From assembly GCF_011947225.1 (NCBI RefSeq), contig NZ_JAATVW010000024.1, positions 1 through 63,257 on the forward strand: a stretch of 63,257 nt of DNA, in the 5' to 3' direction. Shown here one piece after another: positions 40,355 through 49,547 of the stretch. Below the pieces are notes generated by a model, which saw nothing but the letters and a program-made list of their open reading frames with translations, was not told the origin of the DNA and did not search any database. Both the position numbers and the translations under genes were made by a program. Numbering within the stretch: position 1 is the stretch's first letter; each line of letters begins with the position of its first letter. Origin of the DNA: Planosporangium flavigriseum (GTDB lineage: Bacteria; Actinomycetota; Actinomycetes; Mycobacteriales; Micromonosporaceae).

Positions 40355-42166
40355 ATGACTCCTCCCCCCGGATCAGCTAACGTCGGACCCTCGCGGCGCC
40401 AACTCCTCGCGACTGCGGCGGCGGCCACGGCCGCCCCGCTGATCGCCGCCGCTCCGGCGAGCGCGCACCGGCCATCAGAACCCGAGAAGAAGCCCAAGAT
40501 GTACGACCTGACCCTGCTCGGCACCTCCGACCTACACGGCAACGTCTACAACTGGGACTACTACAAGGACGCCGAGTACGACGACAGCGAGCACAACGAC
40601 GTCGGTGTGGCGAAGCTGGCGACGCTGGTCAACCAGATCCGTGCCGAGCGGCGCGGCAAGGCCACCATCGTGCTCGACGCCGGTGACACGATCCAGGGCA
40701 CGCCGCTGGCGACGTACTACGCCAAGCAGGAGCCGATCACCTCGACCGGCGAGAAGCACCCGATGGCGCGCGCGATGAACGTCATCGAGTACGACGCGGT
40801 GACCCTGGGCAACCACGAGTTCAACTACGGGCTGCCGCTGCTGGCCAGGTGGATCCGACAGCTCGGGTTCCCGGCGCTCGCCGCCAACGCGGTCAACGCG
40901 AAGGACGGCAAGCCGGCATTTCTGCCGTACATCATCAAGAAGGTCGAACTCGGCGAGGACGCGCCGACGCTACGGGTGGGCATCCTCGGCCTGACGAACC
41001 CCGGCGTGGCGATCTGGGACAGGGGCAACGTCGAGGGCAAGCTGCGCCTCGAGGACATGGTCGCGACCGCCGCGAAGTGGGTGCCGATCATGCGCGAGCG
41101 CGGCGCCGACATCGTCCTGGTCTCCGCGCACGGCGGCGACAGCGGCACCTCCAGCTACGGCCCGGAACTGCCCAACGAGAACCCGTGCACGATGATCGCC
41201 GAGCAGGTGCCGGGCATCGACGCGATCCTGTTCGGCCACGCCCACAACGAGGTGGTCGAGAAGTTCGTCACCAACGCCAAGACCGGCGAGCAGGTGCTGA
41301 TGTCGGAGCCGTCGAAGTGGGGCCAGCGGCTGACCCGGATGGACTTCACGCTCAACCGCGAGCGCGGCCGGTGGAAGATCACCAGCAAGCGCGCGACCAT
41401 GCTGAACACCAACACCGTCGTCGAAGACCCCGAGGTACTGGCGGCGGTGCGCGCCCAGCACGCCAAGACGGTCGCCTACGTCAACAACATCGTCGCCAAG
41501 TCGAGCGTCGAGCTGTCGGTGGCGGAGTCTCGGTACAGGGACACCCCGATCCTCGACTTCATCAGCACGGTGCAGACCGAGATCGTGGGCGCCGCGATGG
41601 CCGGCACCCAGTACGCGAGCCTGCCGGTGCTGTCGATCGCCGCGCCGTTCAGCCGTAGCGCGGTCTTCCCCGCCGGTGACGTGCGCATCCGCGACGTGGC
41701 CGGCCTGTACGTCTTCGACAACACCCTGGAGGCCGTCGTGCTCAGTGGCGCCGAGGTGAAGACGTACCTGGAGTACTCGGCGAAGTACTTCCGCACGCAC
41801 GCTCCCGGCGCGCCGGTCGACCCGGCGACGATCAGCGACCCGAGCGTGCCCGACTACAACTACGACGTGCTGTCGGGTGTCGAGTACGACATCGACATCA
41901 GCAAGCCCGTCGGCTCGCGGATCGTGCGGTTGGAGCGCGCCGGAGCCCCGGTCGAAGACACCGACCAGTTCGTCGTCGCGGTGAACAACTACCGGCGCAG
42001 CGGCGGCGGCAACTTCCCCGGCATCGTGAAGACCCAGGTGTACAACAAGCAGCAGGAGATCCGTCAGCTACTCATCGACTGGGCGCAGGCCAAGGGCGTG
42101 ATCAACCCGGCCGACTTCTACGTGCCGAACTGGAAGCTGGTCCGCGAGGGCACCCCGGTCTTCTGA
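40355..42166 (+). CDS. Tat-exported 5'-nucleotidase / metallophosphoesterase
   Basis: 603 residues. Twin-arginine signal GPSRRQLLATAA followed by a hydrophobic stretch and APASA cleavage site. The dinuclear-metal phosphoesterase domain has GTSDLHGN, VLDAGDTIQG, TLGNHEFN, and GHAHNE; the C-terminal nucleotidase domain carries the substrate-stacking region (YVFDNTLEAVVLSGAEVKTYLEYSA, NNYRRSGGGNFPG). It should dephosphorylate nucleotides or 2',3'-cyclic nucleotides outside the membrane. ATG 40355 follows GGAAGG. It ends facing pgi across a bidirectional hairpin. Confidence 0.93.
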   Translation: MTPPPGSANVGPSRRQLLATAAAATAAPLIAAAPASAHRPSEPEKKPKMYDLTLLGTSDLHGNVYNWDYYKDAEYDDSEHNDVGVAKLATLVNQIRAERRGKATIVLDAGDTIQGTPLATYYAKQEPITSTGEKHPMARAMNVIEYDAVTLGNHEFNYGLPLLARWIRQLGFPALAANAVNAKDGKPAFLPYIIKKVELGEDAPTLRVGILGLTNPGVAIWDRGNVEGKLRLEDMVATAAKWVPIMRERGADIVLVSAHGGDSGTSSYGPELPNENPCTMIAEQVPGIDAILFGHAHNEVVEKFVTNAKTGEQVLMSEPSKWGQRLTRMDFTLNRERGRWKITSKRATMLNTNTVVEDPEVLAAVRAQHAKTVAYVNNIVAKSSVELSVAESRYRDTPILDFISTVQTEIVGAAMAGTQYASLPVLSIAAPFSRSAVFPAGDVRIRDVAGLYVFDNTLEAVVLSGAEVKTYLEYSAKYFRTHAPGAPVDPATISDPSVPDYNYDVLSGVEYDIDISKPVGSRIVRLERAGAPVEDTDQFVVAVNNYRRSGGGNFPGIVKTQVYNKQQEIRQLLIDWAQAKGVINPADFYVPNWKLVREGTPVF

Positions 42167-42178
42167 CCGGGAAAAACC

Positions 42179-42212
42179 ACGACGGGGCGGGCCGATCGGC
42201 CCGCCCCGTCGT
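42179..42212. terminator. Bidirectional terminator between the 5'-nucleotidase and pgi
   Basis: 15-bp perfect stem (42179-42193 with 42198-42212) and GATC loop. The minus-strand side is followed by GGTTTTTCC, giving a U-tract for pgi transcription. The plus-strand side has only GTCGTT. Confidence 0.88.
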
Positions 42213-42217
42213 CGTCG

Positions 42218-43852
42218 TTATGCCCTGCCCCGCTGGGACCGGTACAGCTCGATCAGTCGCCTGGTCGACGGGTCGGGGGCCGCGTCGAGCGGCTTCTCCC
42301 CGGTCAACAGCGGCGCCAACTGGTTGGCCATCACCTTGCCCAACTCGACGCCCCACTGGTCGAACGGGTCGATCCCCCAGATCATCCCCTCGGTGAAGGT
42401 GATGTGCTCGTACAGCGCGACGAGCTGGCCCAGCGTCGCCGGGGTGAGCTTGGGCGCGAGGATCGAGGTGGTCGGGCGGTTGCCCGGCATCACCTTGTGC
42501 GGCACTACCTCGGCGGGCGTACCCTCCGCCTCGATCTCTTCCTTGGTCTTGCCGAACGCCAGCGCCGCCGTCTGGGCGAAGAAGTTCGACATGAACAGGT
42601 CGTGCATGGCGTCGATGTCGTGGTTGGGCTCGCTGAACCCGATGAAGTCGGCTGGGACCAGCTTCGTGCCCTGGTGCAGCAGCTGGTAGAAGGCGTGCTG
42701 CCCGTTGGTGCCCGGCTCACCCCAGAAGATCTCACCCGTCTGGTACGTGACCGGCGTACCGTCGGCGCGCACCGACTTACCGAGGCTCTCCATCGTGAGC
42801 TGCTGCAGGTACGCCGGGAAGCGGTGCAGGTACTGCGAGTACGGCAGGACGGCGTGGGTCTGCGCGCCGAGGAAGTTGTTGTACCAGACGTTGAGCAGGC
42901 CCATGAGCGCCGGCAAGTTCCGCTCGATCGGGGTAGCCCGGAAGTGCTCGTCGACGGCGTGGAACCCGTCGAGCATCTCCCGGAAGCGCTCCGGCCCGAT
43001 CGCGAGCATGAGCGACAGTCCGACCGCGGAATCGTACGAGTACCGCCCGCCGACCCAGTCCCAGAAGCCGAACATGTTGGCCGGGTCGATGCCGAAGTCA
43101 CGTACCCGCTGCTCGCTGGTGCTGACCGCGACGAAGTGCTTCGCCACAGCCGACTCGTCGGCGCCGAGCTTCTCCAGCAGCCAGCGACGGGCCTCCTTGG
43201 CGTTGGTCAGCGTTTCGAGCGTGGAGAACGTTTTGGAGACCACGACGAACAGCGTCGTCTCGGGGTCCAGGTCGTGCGTCTTGTCGTACAGGTCGGTGGG
43301 GTCGATGTTGGACACGAACCGGCAGGTGATGTCGGTGTCCCGGTAGGCCTTCAGCGCCTCGTACGCCATCACCGGGCCCAGGTCGGAGCCGCCGATGCCG
43401 ATGTTCACGACCGTCCTGATGGGCTTGCCGGTGTGCCCCCGCCACTCCCCCGACCGGACCCGCTCGGCGAAGGCCGCCATCCGGTCAAGGACCTCGTGGA
43501 CGTCGGCCACCACGTTCTGGCCGTCGACGGTCAGCTGGAAATCGCGCGGTACCCGCAGCGCGGTGTGCAGCACCGCCCGGTCCTCGCTGGTGTTGATGTG
43601 CTCGCCGGCGAACATCGCCTCGATCTGCCGGCGCAGGCCGACCCGCTCCGCCAGGGCGATCAGCAGCGACAGCGTCTCGTCGGTCACCCGGTTCTTGCTG
43701 TAGTCCACGTGCAGGTCGGCCACCTGGCCGGTGAGCCGCTCACCACGCTGCGGGTCGGCGGCGAACAGGTCGCGCAGGTGAGTGTCGCGGACCTTGTCCG
43801 CGTGCGCCTGCAGCGCCTGCCATTCGGCGGTGGTGCTGGGGTCTGTACTCAT
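42218..43852 (-). CDS. pgi: Glucose-6-phosphate isomerase
   Basis: 544-residue glycolytic isomerase interconverting glucose 6-phosphate and fructose 6-phosphate. Signatures: [48 protein letters not shown], and [11 protein letters not shown]. The catalytic Glu lies in [19 protein letters not shown] and the Lys near the C-terminus. Length fits the bacterial family. ATG 43852. The upstream 610 bp contain no gene on either strand. It supplies or drains the substrate of the F420-dependent dehydrogenase. Confidence 0.97.
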   Translation of the reverse strand: MSTDPSTTAEWQALQAHADKVRDTHLRDLFAADPQRGERLTGQVADLHVDYSKNRVTDETLSLLIALAERVGLRRQIEAMFAGEHINTSEDRAVLHTALRVPRDFQLTVDGQNVVADVHEVLDRMAAFAERVRSGEWRGHTGKPIRTVVNIGIGGSDLGPVMAYEALKAYRDTDITCRFVSNIDPTDLYDKTHDLDPETTLFVVVSKTFSTLETLTNAKEARRWLLEKLGADESAVAKHFVAVSTSEQRVRDFGIDPANMFGFWDWVGGRYSYDSAVGLSLMLAIGPERFREMLDGFHAVDEHFRATPIERNLPALMGLLNVWYNNFLGAQTHAVLPYSQYLHRFPAYLQQLTMESLGKSVRADGTPVTYQTGEIFWGEPGTNGQHAFYQLLHQGTKLVPADFIGFSEPNHDIDAMHDLFMSNFFAQTAALAFGKTKEEIEAEGTPAEVVPHKVMPGNRPTTSILAPKLTPATLGQLVALYEHITFTEGMIWGIDPFDQWGVELGKVMANQLAPLLTGEKPLDAAPDPSTRRLIELYRSQRGRA

Positions 43853-44464
43853 CAGGCAGCCTCCGGCTCGAGCGTGGCTTACCGCCTCAAATTACCTGGC
43901 GGGCACGGGGGACACCGCGAGGGTGGCCCGCCTCCGCTTGGCGGCGTACATCCGCTAACGGCGGCGCTTCACTCAAATCTCCACGGACACGTCGGCGAAC
44001 CGGCAAAAAGAATCACCGAATTGATCAGATAAACGCCTATCCGATCCCATCCAATGATGATCTGAAAATAAATCCAGATCAGAATTGACTGCCCACATCA
44101 GACGCGCCAGCGACCGGATCATCAGCGGAACTCCCGACACCTACGCCCTTCACGATCATGACCTTCTACCAAGCCGCCCACCAGCTCAGCTGACCGATTC
44201 GAGGGCTCTCGCCCGACACAGCCACCCCTCACCCGATACGGCGAGCGCAAGCCAGGAGGGCAGCGATCAGCCAGGGCGCCCAGAACTGACCCTAAGACAC
44301 CGGAAGGCACATAAATAAACAATCACTCTATTGCGGAGAATAGTGCATGAATCGGACACAGTTAATTACGCACGGTAGTCAGCTGCCCACTGTGTGGGAT
44401 AAACCGTGTGGCATCGCGCACTTCCATTCGCCAATCGACACCCGGACGTAACTAAGCTCGCCGA
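43853..44464. other. AT-richer divergent intergenic region, pgi / lysozyme-like gene
   Basis: About 610 bp without a convincing gene. Two parts (43980-44090 and 44300-44500) are clearly less GC-rich than the rest of the window. A small hairpin (TGATCTG at 44058, CAGATCA at 44075) lies in a run of GATC-containing words. The region should carry the promoters of pgi and of the lysozyme-like gene; I could not identify a known riboswitch. Confidence 0.55.
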
Positions 44465-45445
44465 GTGCCACGCAACGCCGAAAATGATCAGCAACGTAAT
44501 AGTGAAAACGATCAGGAACTTGGCAGAGCGTCCAGCTACATGCGACGTTACCGGCGCGGACGCCACACCACGGAATCCCTGATCGGCCCATTCCTCAACG
44601 GGGCAGTCGAGAACATCGCCCTCGCACGGAAATCAAAGCTCGATCCGCTGCTGACGGACATTGCCACAAACATCGCGGACGAGGTGACCGCGAGCATCGA
44701 GTTCGCCAGGGCACCGAAGTTCAAGCCGGTCCTGCCGGGCAAACCACGGGTCAATCCGTTCCTGACGCAAGTGGCCGCGAGCATCGCGATCGCCGGGATC
44801 GGTTTCACGACCTGGTCCATCGCGTCTCCGGCGAGCGCCGCCCCTGAGGACCGGCCACCGACTGCCGCTGCCAGCAATCCGCAGCTCGCCACCGCGGCAG
44901 ACCGCTCACGTACCGACAACGCGGCCTCGCGTAGTCATACCCGCACGGCGCCCGAGCAAAACTCCGCGCCGGCGGAGCAGCACCAGCAGCAGGCGCCCGC
45001 GAAGCCTGCGAAGCCCGCGCCGGTCGCCGGGCTCAACAACTCACAAATGGACAACGCCATCGCCATCGTCGAGGCGGGCAAGGAGATGAACCTGCCACGC
45101 CGCGCCTACGTGGTGGCGATCTCCACCGCCCTGCAGGAGAGCAACCTGCAGGTCCTCGCCAACCCGGGCGTAGCGGGGTCGATGGACCACCCGAACCAGG
45201 GCGTCGGGTACGACCACGACTCGATCGGCCTGTTCCAGCAGCGGCCGAACTGGGGCGGCGTCGACGACCTGATGGACCCGAAGGAATCCGCCCGCCGGTT
45301 CTACGCCGTGCTGGCCAAGCTTCCCGGCTGGGAGCAGCTTGACGTCACCGTCGCGGCGCAGCGGGTCCAGGTGTCGGCCTTCCCGGACGCGTACGCCAAG
45401 CACCAGCAGCGTGCGGAGCAGATCGTGGACGCCATCCTGGCGTGA
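44465..45445 (+). CDS. Secreted lysozyme-like (lytic transglycosylase-fold) protein
   Basis: 326 residues. After a basic N-terminus, a hydrophobic segment (FLTQVAASIAIAGIGFTTWSIA, about residues 98-120) ends with SPASAAPEDR, an unusually distant signal or signal anchor. A Ser/Ala/Gln-rich linker follows, and about residues 195-326 form a lysozyme-like domain: MDNAIAIVEAGKEMNLPRRA, ISTALQESNLQVLANPG and HDSIGLFQQRPNWGG. The Glu in ALQESNL is the likely catalytic acid. It probably trims peptidoglycan. GTG 44465 is uncertain; an in-frame ATG at 44540 is an alternative. Four tandem repeats begin on the base after the stop codon. Confidence 0.83.
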   Translation: MPRNAENDQQRNSENDQELGRASSYMRRYRRGRHTTESLIGPFLNGAVENIALARKSKLDPLLTDIATNIADEVTASIEFARAPKFKPVLPGKPRVNPFLTQVAASIAIAGIGFTTWSIASPASAAPEDRPPTAAASNPQLATAADRSRTDNAASRSHTRTAPEQNSAPAEQHQQQAPAKPAKPAPVAGLNNSQMDNAIAIVEAGKEMNLPRRAYVVAISTALQESNLQVLANPGVAGSMDHPNQGVGYDHDSIGLFQQRPNWGGVDDLMDPKESARRFYAVLAKLPGWEQLDVTVAAQRVQVSAFPDAYAKHQQRAEQIVDAILA

Positions 45446-45527
45446 GGAGGTGCGGCATGCGGAGGTGCGGCATGCGGAGGTGCGGCGTGCGGAGGTGCGG
45501 CGTGCGGCGCTCGCGACCGCCGCACCT
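45446..45527 (+). repeat. 15-bp tandem repeat merged with a terminator hairpin
   Basis: Four units of GGAGGTGCGGCATGC (45446-45505; last two with GCGTGC) start directly after the stop codon of the lysozyme-like gene. AGGTGCGGCG in the last unit (45493-45502) pairs perfectly with CGCCGCACCT at 45518-45527, so the repeats are copies of the left arm of the terminator. Confidence 0.85.
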
Positions 45528-45535
45528 GACCGGGG

Positions 45536-45937
45536 TCACACGCTACCGAGGATCCGCGTGATCGCGATTTCGATGACGACCCGTTCAGGGTTGGGCCGGG
45601 GCGTCCGGTACCGCTCGGTGTAACGCCGCTCGGCGTCCGCGACGGCCGCCGGATCCTGGCTGACCACCGCGCGACCCTCCAGGGTCGCCCACCGGCGCCC
45701 GTCCACCTGGCACACCGCGACCGGGGCGCCGGTCGGGCCGGCGGCCGTGACATGTCTGGCCTTCAGCGAACTTCTTGACGTGATGACCCGGGCGGTACCG
45801 GTGCCGGGATCGAGCGTGACGCCGACCGGAACGACGTGCGGGGTTCCATCCGCGCGCAGCGTCGTCAGGGTGCACAGGTGGCGTTCCCGCCAGAACTCCC
45901 GCACCCGCTCGTCCGACAGGTCGAGAGCGTGGCCCAT
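45536..45937 (-). CDS. PNPOx-fold, probably F420-dependent, oxidoreductase
   Basis: 133-residue split-barrel protein: [29 protein letters not shown] is the usual first hairpin, followed by [16 protein letters not shown] and [15 protein letters not shown]. This belongs to the small FDOR-like group in actinobacteria that often use F420; substrate unknown. ATG 45937 was chosen since GGAAG lies eight bases upstream. Convergent with the lysozyme-like gene; the region between them is filled by repeats and a hairpin. Confidence 0.85.
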   Translation of the reverse strand: MGHALDLSDERVREFWRERHLCTLTTLRADGTPHVVPVGVTLDPGTGTARVITSRSSLKARHVTAAGPTGAPVAVCQVDGRRWATLEGRAVVSQDPAAVADAERRYTERYRTPRPNPERVVIEIAITRILGSV

Positions 45938-46029
45938 CGCTGTATCTTCCCCGCTGCGACATCGTCGCCGCCACCACTTCGCCGACCGGCGCTCCGGGGC
46001 CACCTGGTACTCACCGAACCACTACACCG

Positions 46030-46524
46030 ATGTCTACCGGCTCTGACCTCCGCGACCGGACACCGAGCCGGGCGGGACACGATCCCGCCCGGCTCCTCCT
46101 GACAGGGATCTCGACTGCGATGCCGACAGCACCCGAGCACGAACGACAGCCGTGGTTGCGGGTGACCTCGGGCGAACCACCCGCCGGGGCCACGTACGTA
46201 GCGGGATCGGCCTGCCGCACCCGCGCGGACCTGTTCACCGAGTTCGCCTCGGCGCTGCGTTTCCCCGAGTACTTCGGGCACAACTGGGACGCCCTGGTCG
46301 ACTGCCTGAGCGAGGTGGCCGACCGCGCGCCACTGACCCTCGGCGTCGACGACGCGGTCCAGCTACTCGCCGACGAGCCGGCTGCTGAGCTGACCACGCT
46401 ACTGGCGGCCCTGGATGGGGTGGCCCGACGGGCCCCGGGCCGGCTGGAGGTGCTCCTGCGCGCCGGGCCGGCTGACGAGCCCGCGCTGCGACAGCGAATC
46501 GCGGCGGCGGCTCCGCAGGAATGA
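46030..46524 (+). CDS. Barstar-family protein (ribonuclease inhibitor-like)
   Basis: 164 residues. The barstar domain spans about residues 55-160: TRADLFTEFASALRFPEYFGHNWDALVDCLSEV is the characteristic helix and loop that plug the barnase active site. The 30-40 residue N-terminal extension is variable, and an in-frame ATG at 46120 is an alternative start. No barnase-like ribonuclease gene adjoins it; the small convergent gene next to it has no barnase features. It may inhibit an enzyme encoded elsewhere, or act as an immunity protein. Confidence 0.87.
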   Translation: MSTGSDLRDRTPSRAGHDPARLLLTGISTAMPTAPEHERQPWLRVTSGEPPAGATYVAGSACRTRADLFTEFASALRFPEYFGHNWDALVDCLSEVADRAPLTLGVDDAVQLLADEPAAELTTLLAALDGVARRAPGRLEVLLRAGPADEPALRQRIAAAAPQE

Positions 46525-46525
46525 T

Positions 46526-46735
46526 CTACTGGTCGAGCATCCCGTACTCGACGATCCACCCCAGCTGCAGGATCTCTTCGCCGTAGAACTCCAGCCGGAT
46601 AATCGTGTCGAACCGTTCGCGAATCATCTGGTCGCCGCTGCGGTGTACCGGGCAGGCGACCCAGACCGGGATCGGCGACGCCGAGTTGGCGATGGCGACG
46701 TGCTTACCACACCGGTGGTTCTTCGGGGGATTCAT
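46526..46735 (-). CDS. Small hypothetical protein
   Basis: 69 residues with plausible protein character: KHVAIANSASPIPVWVACPVHRSGDQMI, then RFDTIIRLEFYGEEILQLGWIVEYGML. The two halves look like beta strands with an acidic C-terminus, and one Cys is near each of residues 9 and 29. No family is recognised. It is tail-to-tail with the barstar gene, one base apart. It could be an effector partner or unrelated. Confidence 0.55.
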   Translation of the reverse strand: MNPPKNHRCGKHVAIANSASPIPVWVACPVHRSGDQMIRERFDTIIRLEFYGEEILQLGWIVEYGMLDQ

Positions 46736-46893
46736 AGCTCCAGGCAGGGGCAGGGCGACGGTCGGCGGACCGGTCGCGGAGGGGGTACGTCCGGGTCGCA
46801 CGCGGCGCGATACGCCCAGATCGAGGGGTTTGGCTCGACCATAGCCCGCACGCTCCCACACTCAGCGCGATGATCTCGTAACTGAGCGGTTCC

Positions 46894-48501
46894 GTGGCGC
46901 GGATCACCACCGAATTGCTCAGATGGCGCACCACCGCCGGCGTCGACGGGCACGCGGCGCCGGCTGGCGCGACCATGAAACCGGTGACCATCCCACCGAA
47001 CCCGTCGCACGTCGCGGTCGACCCGCGGGCCACGGCGCCATCCCAGACGGGCCGGGCGCGGGCCGCGACCCTGTGGCGCGCCGGCACGGCCGCGTCGGCA
47101 ACGGCAGTGCTGGCCGGGACGCTGTACGCGGCCGGCACCGGTCGCTTCGACCGGATACCGCTGCTGGATCCGGTCCTCGCGGTGACCGTCGAGGCGCTGG
47201 CGGCGCTCGCTCTGGTCGGCTCGTGGATGTCCCGGCAGCGGCGCTGGCTCACCGTCCTACTGCCGGCGGTCGTGGCGCTGTCGACGGCGGTGACCGCGAT
47301 CGTCGCGGCCCTCCTGCGGCTGACCGGCACGGTGACGGACGCCTACCCGGCCAGCTTCGCGCTGTGGGTCGGGATGGCGCTGGCCGCGCTGATCAGCCTA
47401 CCCGTCGTCGTCACGCGGGCCGGCGCGCTCCGGCGATGGGCGGCGGGCACGGCGGTGCCGCTGACCCTCAGCGGGGCGCTGCTGCTGATGAACAACGAGT
47501 ACGGCGTGTGGCCGACCGCCGGCGACCTGCTCGGGCGCACCGAGGCGGTCAACGCCCAGGTGCTCAACACCCAGGTGCTCAACACCCACGCCCTCAACGC
47601 CCACACCCTCAACGGCAAGGCACTCAACGGTAGGACGCTCAGCGGCGGCAAGGCGCTCGACAGCGGGGTGCGCGACGACCGGATGCCGAACCCGCCACCC
47701 GGCATGCTCCCGCCGGCCAGGGGCATCCTCGTGGCGCTGGACCCGCCGGCGGTCAGCTCCCACTTCGCGCACCGTCCCGGCAGCGCCTATCTGCCTCCCG
47801 CGTACTTCACGCCGGCCCGCACGGAGCTACCGGTGATCGTCATGCTGCCCGGCACACCGGGCGGCACCATGCAGTGGCCCACCTCCGGGAAGGCGACCGC
47901 GACCGCGGACGCGTACGCCGCCGCCCACCACGGCCGGGCGCCGATCCTGGTCTTCGTCGACCCGAACGGCTCGGCCACCGCGGACACCGAGTGCGTGGAC
48001 GGTCCGCAGGGCAACGCCGAGACCTACCTGACCGTGGACGTACCGGCGTTCGTGACGGCGGCCCTGCGGATACCGCACGTCGCCAGCCGCTGGGCGGTCG
48101 CCGGGTTCTCCGCGGGCGGAACCTGTGCTGTCGATCTCGCCTTACGGCACCCGAACACGTTCAGGCACTTCGTCGATCTCGCCGGGGACATCTGCCCCAA
48201 CCTCGGCAACCGGGCCCAGACCCGGGTGGCGCTGTTCGGCGGGTCATGGGGCGCGATGGAAGATCACGACCCGCTCCGGCTGCTGCGGACACGCCGCTAC
48301 GAAGGCGTCACCGGCTGGTTCGCCGCCGGGGTCGAGGATGTCGGCAAGCTCAGGGTGTCGAGGAGGCTCGCGGCGGCTGCGTCGAGAAGGGGCCTGATCG
48401 TGCATGAGTTCACCGGGGTGGCCGGTCACAACTGGCAGTTCGCCAGCTACGCGTTCGGCCGGGTCCTGCCCGAGTTGTCAGGCGACCTCGGGCTCCGCTG
48501 A
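46894..48501 (+). CDS. Membrane-anchored alpha/beta-hydrolase (esterase/antigen 85-like)
   Basis: 535 residues. About residues 65-190 hold four membrane helices. A linker of six five-residue units (VLNTQ, VLNTH, ALNAH, TLNGK, ALNGR, TLSGG) follows at about 220-250. The catalytic domain (about 290-530) is an alpha/beta-hydrolase: LPVIVMLPGTPGG, FVDPNGSATADTECVDG, the nucleophile elbow GFSAGGTCAVDLAL, and a late His in GVAGHNWQFAS. It resembles Esterase-D/Ag85-like acyltransferases facing the outside, so mycolate-like or cell-wall acyl transfer is possible. GTG 46894 is uncertain; ATG 46975 is an alternative. Confidence 0.82.
   Translation: MARITTELLRWRTTAGVDGHAAPAGATMKPVTIPPNPSHVAVDPRATAPSQTGRARAATLWRAGTAASATAVLAGTLYAAGTGRFDRIPLLDPVLAVTVEALAALALVGSWMSRQRRWLTVLLPAVVALSTAVTAIVAALLRLTGTVTDAYPASFALWVGMALAALISLPVVVTRAGALRRWAAGTAVPLTLSGALLLMNNEYGVWPTAGDLLGRTEAVNAQVLNTQVLNTHALNAHTLNGKALNGRTLSGGKALDSGVRDDRMPNPPPGMLPPARGILVALDPPAVSSHFAHRPGSAYLPPAYFTPARTELPVIVMLPGTPGGTMQWPTSGKATATADAYAAAHHGRAPILVFVDPNGSATADTECVDGPQGNAETYLTVDVPAFVTAALRIPHVASRWAVAGFSAGGTCAVDLALRHPNTFRHFVDLAGDICPNLGNRAQTRVALFGGSWGAMEDHDPLRLLRTRRYEGVTGWFAAGVEDVGKLRVSRRLAAAASRRGLIVHEFTGVAGHNWQFASYAFGRVLPELSGDLGLR
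47548..47637 (+). repeat. 15-bp tandem repeat encoding a five-residue linker repeat
   Basis: Six 15-bp units (CTCAACACCCAGGTG-like) encode xLNxx pentapeptides in the linker between the membrane helices and the hydrolase domain. The repeated Leu-Asn register recalls pentapeptide-repeat proteins, though the run is short. Confidence 0.8.
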
Positions 48502-48567
48502 GCCGCGATAGGCCGCCACCAGGACCGCTGGCATCCGGGCCCGTCGCCGCCCGGTAGTCTCGCCGAG

Positions 48568-49530
48568 GTGCGGAAGCGACGCGTGTCCATCACGGCTCTC
48601 GGCCTGGTCGCCCTGCTCACCGGCTGCGGCGGTGGCCAGGCGCGGTGGGCCACCCCGACGTCGCCCTCGACGGGCGCGACGCCCGCCGTGAGCGGGGCAC
48701 CGTCGGCGAGCGGCCCGGCGGCGGCGTCCCCGCCCAGCCCGGACGCCGACTGCGGGCCGTGGGGGTGCGCGCAGCAGCGCCGCTTCGACGCCGCCGCCGC
48801 TCTTGTCAAAACCAAGCCCGGCTACCTGGGGCTGGTCGTCGTCGACCGGCAGACCGGCGCGGTGTGGCGAACCGGCACGCCGGAGCATGTCATGTGGACC
48901 AGTTCCACCATCAAACTCGCGATCGCGACCAGCGTGCTGGAGCGGGGCCGTACCGGCGAGGTGACCGTCGATGCCCAGGCCCGGCAACAGATCGCGGCCA
49001 TGTTCAGCGTCTCGGACAACGATGCCGCCGACGCGCTGTGGAAGCGCTACGGCAAGGACGCCATGGTGCGGCGCTTCACGCAGGTGTACGGAATGACGGG
49101 CCTGACCTTCGTGCCCGGCTCCCCGCGGTACTGGGGCTTCATGAAGGCCTCGGCGGAGGACCTGCGGCGGCTGATGTCGTACGTGCTGGACAAGCTCGAC
49201 CCGGCCGACCGCGACTACATCGTCGGCGCGATGCGCCACGTCGGCCAGATCCAGCAGTGGGGCGTGTGGGCGGCGGGTGCCGCCCTGCAGCCCGGCACCA
49301 AGGACGGCTGGTCGATCGAGTCGGACCCGGGCGGCAAGCACTGGTGCACCAGCGCCGTCGGCTTCGCCGGGCCCAACGCCCGGTACATCGTCGCCGTCAT
49401 GTACCACCTGCCACCGGGCAGCGGCACGATCGACGCCGGGGTGCACGCGGTCAGCGACGCCGTGGCGACGGTGTTCGGCGCGCCGACCCCGGCGCCGGTG
49501 ACCGTGCCGGACCCGAGCACCGGGCTGTGA
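48568..49530 (+). CDS. Serine hydrolase lipoprotein (class A beta-lactamase-like)
   Basis: 320 residues. Signal peptide with lipobox LLTGC (Cys about residue 19), then a Ser/Pro/Ala linker. The hydrolase domain keeps the penicillin-interacting triads: SxxK as SSTIK, SDN as SVSDND, and a KDG triad (GTKDGW) in place of KTG. Two Cys in DADCGPWGCAQQ may form a disulfide. Such proteins are often weak or non-beta-lactamase hydrolases of the cell envelope; resistance cannot be assumed. GTG 48568 preceded by CGAG. Confidence 0.87.
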   Translation: MRKRRVSITALGLVALLTGCGGGQARWATPTSPSTGATPAVSGAPSASGPAAASPPSPDADCGPWGCAQQRRFDAAAALVKTKPGYLGLVVVDRQTGAVWRTGTPEHVMWTSSTIKLAIATSVLERGRTGEVTVDAQARQQIAAMFSVSDNDAADALWKRYGKDAMVRRFTQVYGMTGLTFVPGSPRYWGFMKASAEDLRRLMSYVLDKLDPADRDYIVGAMRHVGQIQQWGVWAAGAALQPGTKDGWSIESDPGGKHWCTSAVGFAGPNARYIVAVMYHLPPGSGTIDAGVHAVSDAVATVFGAPTPAPVTVPDPSTGL

Positions 49531-49547
49531 CGCTCAGCCTGTGACGT

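Noticed and set aside
44085-44318. Small gene in the gap upstream of the lysozyme-like gene
   Set aside because: Composition is low-complexity, there is no ribosome site, and no protein features are seen.
46526-46735. Barnase partner of the barstar gene
   Set aside because: The 69-residue product has no catalytic Glu/Arg/His arrangement or length of a barnase.
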